DNA of 64,000 bases from Ichthyophis bannanicus (taxonomy: Eukaryota > Chordata > Amphibia > Gymnophiona > Ichthyophiidae). Under the pieces are notes generated by a model, which searched no databases, had not been told where the DNA came from, and saw only the letters and a list, made by a program, of their open reading frames with translations. The position numbers and the translations under genes are program-made. The stretch spans positions 723,243,828 through 723,307,827 of the forward strand of contig CM066036.1 of NCBI GenBank assembly GCA_033557465.1, written 5' to 3'. Below, piece by piece: positions 34,786 through 45,540 of this stretch (the stretch's first letter is position 1; each line of letters opens with the position of its first letter).

Positions 34786-35690
34786 ATGCAGAAAGTTCTG
34801 AAATATGAGAGCAAACATCCAGAATATGTCTCCATCATCAAACTTGGACAAGTGTTCCAACAATTAGAAGGAATGGGTGAAAATCCACAAACATGCACAG
34901 GAAAGACAGTAACAAAATTTGCAAAAGAAAAGAAAAATTTTCTTCAAGGAATTAGCAACAAACAAGGAAAAACAACTGGCAGATGCACACAGTGGGAAAT
35001 ACAGAATGTTACTCCAGGAACCTTTTGTCAATCAAGAACGGACACATAAATGGTTAAGGAAGAGTGACCTGAAACTGAAGGATGAGAAGTTGATAGTTGC
35101 AGTCCAGGATAGTGGTTTACGGATGACATGGTTTACAGTGAGCATTGAAATAACCGGCGACACAGACATCTGTTGATTCTGCAAGAAAGACCTGGAAATA
35201 ATGACTCATCTAATAGCTGGCTGTGAAGTTCTGATTGCAGCAAATTCCTATACAGAAAGACATAGGGGCTTGTTTACAAAGCCTTGGTAGCAGTTTCCGA
35301 TCATTATCGGAGCCGCGGTCCATTGATTTCAATGGGGCCGCAGCTCCGATAATGATCGGAAACCGCTACCGCGGCTTTGTAAACAAGCCCCATAATAAAG
35401 CATTACACCTCATCCATTGGAAACTCTGTAAACATTATAACATCACTATACCCGGGAAGCACTCAGATCGTGACCCTAAGATAATTACAGAGGATAAGGA
35501 GGTCATAATCACCAGGGATACTCCCATTCCAACCGATAAAAAGCTGAATGCGAGGAAGTCAGATATAGTGGTTAAGGAGAAAAACATTAGAATGGCATTG
35601 ATTATAGAGGTATCAGTTCCAAGAGACTACTCTGCGAATCACATTCAGGTACGGTATATATTCCCTTTGTCCATGAAGAGCTCACAATCT
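34786..35690 (+). pseudogene. LINE reverse transcriptase C-terminal region, split by a MITE
   Basis: Frame pieces read WLRKSDLKLKDEKLIVAVQD and ITGDTDIC, then (after a stop) FCKKDLEIMTHLIAGCE, a CxxC...HxxxxC zinc-knuckle pattern seen near the C-terminus of several LINE proteins. ANSYTERH follows, then, across the MITE, NKALHLIHWKLCKHYNI, and finally KSDIVVKEKNIRMALIIEVSVPRD, a block that resembles a PD-(D/E)xK-like tail. The family is not CR1, L1 or family A; I cannot name it with confidence. Frameshifts near 34920-35060 and a stop at about 35174 show it is dead. Confidence 0.55.
35265..35391. mobile_element. 127-bp palindromic MITE with 3-bp target duplication
   Basis: The ends GGGGCTTGTTTAC and GTAAACAAGCCCC are perfect inverted copies, and the arms are complementary almost throughout (ccgatcattatcggagc / gctccgataatgatcgg). 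ATA flanks both sides (35262-35264, 35392-35394). Excision in silico of element plus one ATA restores the LINE reading TERH-NKALH, which confirms both limits and the 3-bp duplication. This fits PIF/Harbinger. Sister element: 18275-18402. Confidence 0.9.
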
Positions 35691-35699
35691 ATGTTTTGT

Positions 35700-36064
35700 A
35701 CTTAAGGCAACGGAAGGTTAAGTGGCTTGACCAAGGCCATACAGCCCCCCATGTGATTACTGTTCACTACAGATCTAAAGTAGCTTCCATTCTCTTCAGT
35801 TTCAGGACCAGCTGTTCCATGAGGCCATCAATTCGGGCATGTAGCAGCTGCACCCACAGAAATCCAGCTGCACCCACAGATATCGTGCACGCTGAATATC
35901 CAGCTCAATGGCATTTACATGATTTGAAGGTCTGCAAACCATGTAAATGCCTTAGGATATCCCTCATCCTCATGGAAAAGGAGGCAAAATCTTATTGTGG
36001 ATTGATATCTCCCCACACCCCCACACCCCCACACCCCCTAACCACACACACTTAACACACAAAT
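35700..36064. other. No gene; small repeat fragments
   Basis: At about 35704-35750 aaggttaagtggcttgaccaaggccatacag resembles a reversed CORE/MIR-type SINE centre. 35885-36000 resembles 30585-30715 and contains catttacatg / catgtaaatg. A (CCCCCACA)n simple repeat lies at 36013-36035. Confidence 0.4.
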
Positions 36065-36260
36065 AAAATCGACAAGAGACAGAGAATAGAATTAAATGAT
36101 CGAGTTTCCAAATGGAAAAGGATCAATAGTGGATTGTCCTAAAGATCTGTGTGGGAATTTTTCTGTTTATTAAATTCATAAATGATCTGGAGAAAGGAGT
36201 GACAAATGAGATGATCATATTTGAAGATGTGCCAAAATTATTCAACATCATGTGCAAAAT
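36065..36260 (+). pseudogene. CR1 LINE reverse transcriptase fragment
   Basis: The frame gives FIKFINDLEKGVTNEMIIFEDVPKLFNIM, a worn form of the CR1 motif B-C region (INDLE...[14 protein letters not shown] in the copy at 42 kb); the catalytic ADD reads EDV. Isolated and inactive. Confidence 0.6.
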
Positions 36261-36625
36261 GATATGCATGGATCCCAATCCCAGAAGGGGCAGGTCCAGG
36301 CCGTCTGGACACTCCCTAGCAGGACGGACCCATTAGGACCCTATTCTGCTCCATGGGAGCCAGATGTTCCTACAGGTGCAGGATCGAGCCCTGAGATGGT
36401 GTGGCTTGCCACTGCACAACTGTGGGAGACATCCACCTCGCCTCAGGGCCTGCCCGCTACAGTGATGACCCCTGATTCTCTGCTGTCTGATCCTCAGTGG
36501 GGCCAGCCGGGGTCCGGATTGGGTGGCGGGGACCTACCTGCATCTGATCCCAGCCTTGGGGGGGGGGGGGATCCACCTCAATCCCTGCCATCCTCGATGC
36601 TTATTCCACTTCAGAGGTATTGAAA
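36261..36625. repeat. Fragment related to the dispersed repeat at 10.9 and 33.4 kb
   Basis: Shares short phrases with 10866-11605 in partly inverted sense (for example cttattccacttcagaggt against cctcggaggtggaataag). Contains a G run at about 36558-36569. The assignment is tentative. Confidence 0.3.
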
Positions 36626-37554
36626 TGAGATGCTAATGTAGTCATCACCTGATGCAGAGAAATCCACGAAGGATCAGAGGGCGGCACGCAAAACTCAGTA
36701 GTGTCATTGTTCATAAACCTCATTGGAGGTGACATAAAATTATGGTGCATGTAGGAAAAGACAGTTTTAGCATGTGTACCACTGAACAGCCATTCCCTTT
36801 GGCTTTAAAATCTTTGGCGTAGATCTTGTGCGCATAGGAGAAATGTTTGTCATGCATGAAGAAGTTTCTTTCGCTTCTTAGCTATTAGCGACTTTGCTCC
36901 ATGCATGGGCTAGAGATGCACACAAAAGAAATGGGAAACTGATGGAGACCTGAGGAATGCAGAAGAAGGTGTCGTCCCCATGCGCATGCTATTGTGCAGA
37001 CCATTAGTGCGTGAAATCTATGCGCATGTGTGCAGCGCTGCTGGTAGCTCATCTATCATTTGCACATGAGTTATCCCCTCCCACCCTACTTTGATGTTTT
37101 GTGCATACCTCATTTGCATGTGTTTCCTTTGCTGCATATGTGCATATAAATGTTGCAATACTCATGTGCTACAAAATCGTGCATATGGCTAGTAGCGCAC
37201 AAATTCAACACCTGCTCTATAGAATAGGGATGCACGAACATGTCTGAGTTTAGTTGCAGCAGTTGTGCCTGCTCTAGAGCCATAACTGGTTGCACCTAGA
37301 TTGACACAATAGCTTGTGTAAGTCATAGTATTCTATAGCTTACATGCATAGACGTAAGCCCTGCCCCCGTGCACACCCCAACTGAACAGAAATGTTATGG
37401 ATATTATACCACATCAGCACAAAAGAGTGCTCACCCAAACCATGCATTTCGCTGCCCATTTACAAGTGTAGATCCGTCAGAATAAAGAGTTACAAATGTT
37501 TCAAGTACATAAATCTCTGCATGCCCCTATAAGATAGGTTGGAATTGAATCTTA
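36626..37554. other. No gene seen
   Basis: Unique-looking DNA, no coding or RNA signal that I recognise. Confidence 0.5.
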
Positions 37555-37700
37555 TTTATTTATTTAATTTTCTTGTATACCGCGCTATTTGTCATCAGTG
37601 CGGTTTACATTGAAACAATACAACAATTGGTCAGATATAACAGACCTATTACAAGTAACATACCGACATGGAGAAGAATGTACAATAGAACTAGTGACTG
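37555..37700 (-). mobile_element. Family A LINE 3' tail fragment
   Basis: Reversed (AAAT)n tail, then ataccgcgctatttgtcatcagtgcggttta, the family hairpin with accgc / gcggt arms. Only the last 130-150 bp are present, typical of severe 5' truncation. Confidence 0.65.
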
Positions 37701-38365
37701 AATTGAGGAGGGTTTTTGAAGAAGTTAACATTTCCTTTTCCCTCCCATTGAGATCCTATTTTACAAAAGGTATTTTTGGTATAAATTTCATTTTGCAAGC
37801 TCCTATTGTATGTATTGGAACCAATCACACTTCAGATAGAGGTTTTTAGACATTTATTGTTTTGGAAAATGTGGATATACGTCATAACTCTGCCCCACTT
37901 CTGTCCAAACTATGCTCCCGGAATGTCAGTGCTCATGAGGCACCGAAGTAGGCATTATCTTGCAGTAGGCCTACTTTTAACATGTGTAGATCCCCACACG
38001 ATTTTATAAGAGCCCATTCCTGTCTGTAAAATTTGCTTTATATTTGGAAAAGATTTATAAAATTACTCCTTTAAAGTAGACACTATAGCTTCTTTTTGTA
38101 TGTGAAGTTATATACTGATTACAGAAATATCTCCATTTCAGCAACAAAGGTTGTAAAAAGCTGAAATTACAGTACACTTCTCGGTAGGATGTTATTTTTC
38201 ACAGGTTCATTCACACAAATGGTGCTAAAAATATCCACTTAGTGTTATTCTAGATTAAAAGGATGACATTTTAATAGAGAAGTGCAAAGAATTTTAGGGT
38301 TATATTTGGATGCTAATACTTGTGATGAAACATCACATTTTCTTGTTGGCTTTATGGCTTTATCT
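37701..38365. other. No gene seen
   Basis: No recognisable coding sequence or repeat. Confidence 0.5.
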
Positions 38366-40310
38366 GAACATAAGAACATCAGATATACCATACTGGGTCA
38401 GACCAAGGTTCATCAAACCCAGTATTCTGTTTCCAAAAGTGACCAATTCAGTGCCTAGCAGGTTCCCAAAAAAACCCACATCGGTTCCACAATGCTTTTC
38501 CCGGGGTAAGCAGTGGATTGCTAGGGTCCTCTTTAATAATGGTTGATGGACCTTTCCTCCAGAAAATTGTCCATACCTTTTTTTTAAACCCAGCTACACT
38601 ATCAGCTGTTACTACATCCTCTGGTAATGAATTCCAGAGTTTGATTATGCGTTGAGTGAAAAAGAAATTCTCTTATTAGTCTTAAATGGGTTACATTGTA
38701 GCTTCATTGCATGCCCCCTAGTCTTTCTACCAATCTAAGTTTACCCATTCCACCAATCTAAGTTTACCCGTTCCACTCCATTTATTAATTGATAGACCTC
38801 TATTGTACCCCCTCAGCCATCTCTTTTCCAAGTTGAAGAGCCCCAATCTTTTAAGCCTCTCTTCATAGGAGTATACGTCCATTCCCTTTACCATTTTTGT
38901 TGCTCTTCTTTCTAATTCAGCTATATCCTTTTTAAGATATGGCGACCAGAGTTGCACACAATATTCACGGTGTGGTCAGAACAATGAACAATACAGAGGC
39001 ATTATAATATCCTTTGTTTTATTCTCCATTTCTTTCCTTATGATTCCTAGCATTTTATTTGCTTTCTTAGCCACCACTGCACACTGGATGGAAGGTTTCA
39101 ATATATTATCCACGATGATGCCTTAATCTTTTCCTAGGTGGTGGTTTCTAAGGTAGTATCTTGCATCGTGTAACCATAGTTTGGGTTGTTCTTTCCTAGA
39201 TGCATAACTTTGCACTTGTCCATATTAAATTGCATCTGCCATTTGGATGTCCATTCTTCCAATTTATCACTGTCCTCCTGCAATCTTTGATAATCCTCTT
39301 ATGTTTTAACAACTTTGAATAATTTTGTGTCATCTGCAGATTTGATGACCTCACTTGTTATTCCTATTTCCAGGTCCTTTATGAAGATGTTAAAAAGCAG
39401 TGGGCCCAGTACAGATCCCTGGGGTACTACACTATTCACTTTTCTCCAGAAAATTGACCATTTAGTCCTACTCTCTGTTATCCTTTAATCAGTTCCTGAT
39501 CCATAATATTACCCTGCCTCCAATCCCATGTCTTTTTAATTTCGCCAAGAGTCTCTTATGAGGGATGTTGTCAAAGACTTTCTGCAAATCCAGTTATACT
39601 ATATTGACTAGCTTACCTTTGTCTACCTGTTTCTTCACACCTTCAAAACAATATAACAGATTAGTAAAACGAGGCTTTCTTTGGCTAAATTCATATTGGC
39701 TTTCTCCCATTAAATCCTGGCTATGTACATGTTCAGTAATTGTATTCTTTATAATGGTTTCTACCATTTTGCCTAATACTAATGTCAGGCTCACCAGTCT
39801 GTAATTTCTCAGATTACCACTGGAATACTTTTTTGCTACAGATGATTTAATGATAGTTTACACATTACTAATAGTAGGTTTGCAATCTCATATTTTAGTT
39901 CTATCAACACTCTTGGATGTATACCATCTGGTCAAGGTGATTTGCTACTCTTCAGTTTATCAAACAGTTGTAATAGATACTCCAGGTTTATCAATAAAAC
40001 CTATAAAACCTATTGTGGTGTTCCATGTAAACTGTCCCTGATCTCAGGAAGATTTACCCTTCTAACATCACAGGGTTTTTTTTGCTACAAACGTACTTGA
40101 AAAAGATTTTATTATGTGTTTGCTTCCATGGCAAGCTTCTTTTCAAATTATCTCTTTGCCTGCCTTTTCAGTGCCTTGCATCTAACTTGTCAATGATTAT
40201 GTTGTTTCTGATGTTCGTCATTAGGATTCTTTTTTCCATTTCCTTAAGGGAGCTTTTTTGGCAACAACAGCTTCTCTGACTTCACCTTTAAAACATGCAT
40301 GCAGTTTTTT
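38366..40310 (-). pseudogene. CR1 LINE, 5'-truncated and decayed
   Basis: It begins at its 3' end with acataagaacat...ctgggtcagaccaaggttcatcaaacccagtattctg, the reversed CR1 3' UTR. Minus frames then give [38 protein letters not shown], later LVLGKMVETIIKNTITEHVHSQDLMG, and at the far end CFKGEVREAVVAKKAPLRKWKK, all blocks of the CR1 protein at 42120. About two thirds of ORF2 is represented, with many stops and frameshifts. Confidence 0.8.
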
Positions 40311-40430
40311 TACCTTCCTTTCACTTTCTTTGGCAAGAGCCATCTCAGTAGAATGTAAGGGACGAAAGCCAGAGTATAGTGGATGCAGAAGGGCTTGAGA
40401 GGAAAGAAATTCAAGGCAATGGCAGAGAAC

Positions 40431-40560
40431 TGGTAAAAAGCAGTGGAGAACAAAGACCACGACCAACACAAGGAATATCTGTCAAAACTTTGAATAAAGT
40501 TTTTTTTTCGGATATTCCTTGTATTGGCCATGGTCTTTGTCCTCTGCTACTTTTCACCAA
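40431..40560. repeat. Inverted repeat of about 130 bp
   Basis: The arms ggtaaaaagcagtgg...aacaaagacca and tggtctttgt...ctgctacttttcacc pair over roughly 60 bp, including acaaggaatatc / gatattccttgt, around a centre near 40497. It may be a short palindromic MITE; no target duplication was recognised. Confidence 0.6.
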
Positions 40561-40579
40561 ATACTTTGCGGAAGGCCCC

Positions 40580-41778
40580 CTTCTCTTGTTTAATGGCAGA
40601 GAACTGTACATTCAAGAAGTTTGGAAATGAAAGGAAGAAAGGAGATGAGTTGAAAATTAGAAGGATAAGTAGGGTCAAGCGAATGTTTCTTGGGAGAAGT
40701 GTGACCACAGCATGCTTGAAGGCTGCTGGGCAATAACAGTGGAGAGTGATAGACTGAGAATATAAGAGATGGACGGGATGAAAGAGGAGGAGACAGAGTT
40801 AATGAGACATGAGGAGATAGGATCAGAGGAACAGATAGTGAGTTTAGAGGAGAAAAGAAGATGAGAGGTTTCCTCTTCAGAGATCTTAGAAAATAACAAA
40901 AGTGTAGCAGAGATTGAGGGGAAGAGTTGGCATTGAAGAGGGGATAAATCTGAACCTGTGGAAAATTGGAGTGCAATCTTGTTGACTTTGTCATGGTAAT
41001 AGTCGGCAAGGGTTTGGGCAGAAAGTTGAGAGTTGAAAAGAGATGGCGAGGGTCAGAGGCAAGAGAGTTAGTAGTTTTGCTTGGTGAGTGCTATGGCTGA
41101 TTGGTAGGAGGCAAACATGAATTTGAAGTGAAGAAAGTCAGAAAGGATGTGGGATTTGAGCCAAATGTGCTCAGCTGAGCGAGTACAGGAGCATAGATAA
41201 CAGGTAGTCGAAGACAGCCAAGGCTGAGTTATAGTGCATCTCACAGGACATGGCATGGGCGGAGCAAGAGCATCCAGAGCAGAAAAGAGTGCAGTATTAT
41301 AGGAAACTACAGCCTCATCTACAGTCTTAGAAGACAAGGTAGAGGAAAGAGGTTATGAAACAGTAGTGGAGAGAGCAGATGGATCATGGCATTAAGATTT
41401 CTAAAAAGATAGGAGACTTGGCAAGATTGAGGCAGGGATGGATTAAAAGTGAAGGTTAGCAGTTGATGGTCTAATAAGGGAGGAACTGAGGTACAGAAAT
41501 CAGAGGGTAAACAATTAGAGAAGAAAAGGTCAAGGCAGTAACCATGCTGATGAGTGTGGGTAGTGGAAAAAAGCTGGAGGTTGAATGAGGAGGTAAGGGA
41601 AAGGAGCTTAGAAGCATAGGGTGCAGAAGGGTTATCAATATGAATATTAAAGTCACTGAGAATAAGGGAGGGGAAGATAAATCCAGAAAGAAGGAAAACC
41701 ATGAGACAAAGTCAGTGAGAAAAGTAGAGATGGATTTGTCAGGGGGTCTAAAAATAGCAGCTATCTGGTGAGATAAGG
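40580..41778 (-). pseudogene. L2-type LINE, endonuclease to RT fragment
   Basis: The minus-strand order from 41778 downward is: IAAIFRPPDKS, LILSDFNIHIDNPSAPYASKLLSL (endonuclease GDFN block, Gly to Ser), HQHGYCLDLFFSN, PLLDHQLLTFTF (decayed SDH), a linker, and finally SNFQLISFLPFISKLLECTVL, the start of the RT domain (YRPISNLPFLSKLLE). It matches the L2 type at 3190. Frameshifts are numerous, so it is old and inactive. A CR1 piece abuts its 5' side. Confidence 0.7.
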
Positions 41779-41782
41779 GATT

Positions 41783-41965
41783 ATCTATCTGGTCGCCGTA
41801 TCTTAAAAAGGATATAGCGATTTTAGAAAAGGTTCAGAGAAGAGCCACCAAAATGGTAAAGGGGATGGAAGGATACTCCTATGAAGAAAGGCTAAAAAGG
41901 TTAGGGCTCTTTAACCTGGAAAAGAGATGGCTGAGGGGAGATATGATAGAAGTCTATAAATTCAT
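41783..41965 (+). pseudogene. CR1 ORF2 C-terminal fragment
   Basis: Nearly identical to 44660-44835 of the neighbouring CR1 copy: [58 protein letters not shown]. It stops abruptly at 41965, directly joined to ORF1 sequence of the next CR1. Both ends are truncated. Confidence 0.8.
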
Positions 41966-42083
41966 GGGGAACATTCTGGGGAAAGGAGGGGCTCTTCCGA
42001 AGGGATGGGCTTCACCTTAACCGGGATGGAACCAGGCTGCTGGCATTAACCTTTAAAAAGGAGATAGAGCAGCTTTTAAACTA
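41966..42083 (+). pseudogene. CR1 ORF1, C-terminal end
   Basis: The frame reads GLFRRDGLHLNRDGTRLLA, then LTFKKEIEQLLN and TAG at 42081-42083. DGLHLN is the DxxH-type final block of the SGNH esterase-like domain known in CR1 ORF1. Only the last 35-40 codons remain because the element is truncated at 41966. ORF2 starts 36 bp after this stop. Confidence 0.7.
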
Positions 42084-42119
42084 GATAATAGGGGAAAGCC
42101 GACAGTCGCCCAAGAGCGC

Positions 42120-45067
42120 ATGGTTCGGAAGAATGTATCCTTGAAGGATACTACAAAAAGCAGAGAGGTTCCAAAAAAGAGTAAAGTAGCCCAAATGCCC
42201 TCGAGTATGGAGCAGACAGAACTTAAAGATCCCAAATTACCCATGTCTACCAATAGCCAAATTAATATGAATAAAATACAGTCTCTAAAATGCTTGTATG
42301 CAAATGCTAGAAGTCTACAAAACAAGATGGGAGAGTTAGAATATATAGCACTAAACGAGAGGTTAGATATGATTGGAATATCAGAGACATGGTGGAAGGA
42401 GGACAACCAGTGGGACACTGTGATACCTGGGTACAAACTATATCGAAATGATAGAGCTGATCAAATTGGTGGAGGGGTTGCGCTCTATGTTAGAGAGGGC
42501 ATTGAGTCAGAAAGGATTAAAGTTTTGCAAGAAACAAAATTTGCTGTAGAATCTCTATGGATTGAAATTCCATGTAAAAAGGGGAAGGCGATGGCAGTGG
42601 GGGTGTACTATCGTCCGCCTGGCCAGAATGAACAAATGGATGATGAAATGCTCAAAGAAATCAAGGAAGCTAGCAAAAGTTACAGTGCAGTAATAATAAT
42701 GGGTGATTTCAATTACCCCGGCATCGACTGGGTCAGTGTCACAACAGGACATGCTAGGGAGATAAAGTTCCTAGATGAAATAAATGACTGCTTCTTGGAG
42801 CAGCTGGTTCATGAACCGACCAGAGGGGAAGCAATATTAGACCTAGTCCTTAGTGGAACACCAGATGTAGTGCAAGAGATAAGGGTGTTGGGGCCACTTG
42901 GCAATAGTGATCATAGCATGATCGCCTTTGATTTAATTAGTGGAGGAGGGATAGTAAGGAAATCCACAGTACTACCCTTTAACTTTCGAAAGGGAGACTA
43001 TGATAGAATGAGGAAAACAGTTAAGAAAAAACTAAAAGGAGCAGTTGCAAAGGTTAAAGACGTACATCAAGCTTGGGTGTTGTTGAAAAATACTATCTTG
43101 GAAGCCCAGACCAGCTGTATTCCACGCTTTAAGAAAAGTGGAAGGAAGTCCAAAAAATTGCCAGCATGGTTTAAAGCTGAGGTCAGAGAGGCTGTTGTTG
43201 CCAAAAAAGCATCTTTCAAGAAATGGAAAAAAGAGCCAAATGATGAAACCTGGAAACAGCACAAGCACTGGCAAGTCAAATGCAAGGCATTGATAAGGCA
43301 GGCAAAGAGAGAATTTGAGAAGAAGCTTGCTGCGGAAGCAAAAACGCGAAATAAAGACCTTTTCAAGTACATTCGTAGCAAAAAACCCGTGAGAGAGTCA
43401 GTTGGTCCATTAGATGATAAAGGGGTTAAAGGAGCACTAAGAGGCGACAAGGCGATAGCGGAGAGACTGAATGAATTCTTTGCTTCGGTCTTTACTGAGG
43501 AAGATGTAGGGATGTTACCCACGACTGAAGTGGTATTTAAAGGTGTGGAAGAATTGAAGGAAATATCGATACATCGGGAAGATGTCCTACAACTATTAGA
43601 TAAACTGAAGAGTAGCAAATCACCTGGGCCGGATGGTATACATCCAAGGGTGTTGAAAGAACTGAAATTTGAGATTGCAGACCTGCTATCAGTAATCTGT
43701 GAACTATCATTAAAATCATCTCTAATACCTGAGGATTGGAGGATCGCCAATGTAACACCAATTTTTAAAAAGGGTTCGAGGGGTGATCCGGGAAACTACA
43801 GACCGGTGAGCCTGACATCAGTACCGGGAAAAATGGTAGAAACCATCATAAAGAATAAAATTACTCAGCATATAGATAGTCATGACCTAATGGGAGACAG
43901 CCAACATGGCTTTAGACAAGGAAGATCTTGTCTTACTAATCTGTTATGTTTTTTTGAAGGAGTGAATAAACAGGTGGACAAAGGTGAGTCGGTTGATATT
44001 GTGTATCTGGACTTTCAGAAAGCCTTTGACAAGGTCCCTCATGAGAGACTTTTGGCAAAACTAAAGAGTCATGGGATAGGAGGCAGTGTACTACTGTGGA
44101 TCAGGAACTGGTTAAAAGATAGAAAGCAGAGGGTAGGGCTAAATGGCCAATTTTCCCAATGGAGAAAGGTGAATAGTGGTGTACCCCAGGGATCTGTGCT
44201 GGGTCCGCTGCTTTTTGACATATTCATAAATGACCTGGAAAGTGGAATAATGAGTGAGGTTATCAAATTTGCTGATGACACAAAACTATTTAAAGTTGTT
44301 AAAACCCAGGAGGATTGTGGAAAATTGCAAGAGGATCTTGATAAATTGGAAGACTGGGCATCAAAATGGCAGATGAAATTTAATGTGGAGAAGTGCAAGG
44401 TTATGCACCTAGGGAAGAACAACCCAAACTATGGTTACACGATGCAAGGTTCCACATTAGGAACCACCACCCAAGAAAAAGATTTAGGCGTCCTTGTGGA
44501 TACCATGTTAAACCCTCGGCCCAGTGTGCAGCGGCGGCCAAGAGAGCAAATAGAATGCTAGGTATGATAAGGAAAGGAATGGAAAATAAAACAAAAGATA
44601 TTATAATGCCTCTATATCGTTCCATGGTGAGACCGCACCTTGAATATTGTGTGCAATTCTGGTCGCCATATCTTAAAAAGGATATAGCAATTTTAGAAAA
44701 GGTTCAGAGAAGAGACACCAAAATGGTAAAGGGGATGGAAGGCTACTCCTATGAAGAAAGGCTAAAAAGGTTGGGGCTCTTTAACCTGGAAAAGAGACGG
44801 CTGAGGGGAGATATGATAGAAGTCTATAAATTAATGAACGGAGTGGAACGGGTAAACGTAGATCGATTGTTTACCTTATCAGAATATAGAAAGACTAGGG
44901 GACAGGGTAAACTATTTAAGACTAATAAAAGAAAATATTTTTTCACTCAACGTGTAATCAAACTCTGGAATTTGTTACCGGAGGATGTAGTAAAGGCTGT
45001 TAGTGTAGCTGGGTTTAAAAAAGGTTTGGACAAGTTCCTGGAGGAAAGGTCCATAAACCATTATTAA
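42120..45067 (+). pseudogene. CR1 LINE ORF2 (endonuclease-reverse transcriptase), one frameshift
   Basis: The first 813 codons are open. Endonuclease: LKCLYANARSLQNKMGEL, DMIGISETWW (catalytic Glu), GVYYRPPG, VIIMGDFNYPGIDW, ILDLVLSG, NSDHSMIAF. RT: SPGPDGIHPRVLKEL, NYRPVSLTSVPGKMVE, QHGFRQGRSCLTNLL, IVYLDFQKAFDKVPHERL (motif A), [22 protein letters not shown] (motif B), [13 protein letters not shown] (motif C, ADD). A probable 1-bp deletion in a short A run near 44512 shifts the frame. The C-terminal part then runs open from about 44515 to 45067 (AKRANRMLGMIRKGMENK ... GFKKGLDKFLEER). This is close to a working protein of about 980 codons, disabled by one base. ATG 42120 follows the ORF1 stop. 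Confidence 0.9.
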
Positions 45068-45394
45068 GAAGGGACCCAGGATATCAATGCTTGAACCAAT
45101 ACAAGCATTGTGGAACCTGTGTCCCTTGGGGAAACTGCTAGGTACATATGACCTAGATTGGCCACTGTTGGAAACAGAATACTGGGCTTGATGGACCGTG
45201 GTCTGACCCAGTATGGCATATCTTATGTTCTTATGTTCTAAATTTACATGCGGAAAGGGCAAAATTTGCACATGGATATTCTCAATACATCAGAATTGCA
45301 AGGGGGAATGTCAGAGGCCTGGTTACGGAGTGGCATGGGTGGGTCAAAAATCTACACGTGGATTTTCCATTTCACATAGGGACTGCATGTATAT

Positions 45395-45540
45395 TTATTT
45401 TTTATTTTTATTTATTTATTTTTCTATACCCCGCTATTTGTCGTCAGCGCGGTTTAGAGGAAACATGGTTGTGCAAAGTGGGACTGCAGTGCACTTACAA
45501 TAAAACAGGGTGCTTGAACAGGGGCAACAGTAAATAACAT
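45395..45540 (-). mobile_element. Family A LINE 3' tail fragment
   Basis: Reversed AT tail (45395-45422), then ctataccccgctatttgtcgtcagcgcggttt, the family hairpin, then about 80 bp of 3' UTR. Severely 5'-truncated. Confidence 0.6.

Larger units (their letters stand above)
41966..45240 (+). mobile_element. CR1 LINE, missing only part of ORF1 and the 5' end
   Basis: Contains the ORF1 end, a complete-length ORF2 and a 170-bp 3' UTR with gatggaccgtggtctgaccc, ending in the repeated octamer-like cttatgttcttatgttct. CR1 elements end in such short repeats rather than poly(A). The other CR1 pieces at 27958, 38366 and 41783 share this 3' region or the C-terminal coding part. Confidence 0.85.

Noticed and set aside
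43067..43750. 227-codon minus-strand frame
   Set aside because: A shadow of the CR1 ORF2 on the plus strand; no independent motif.
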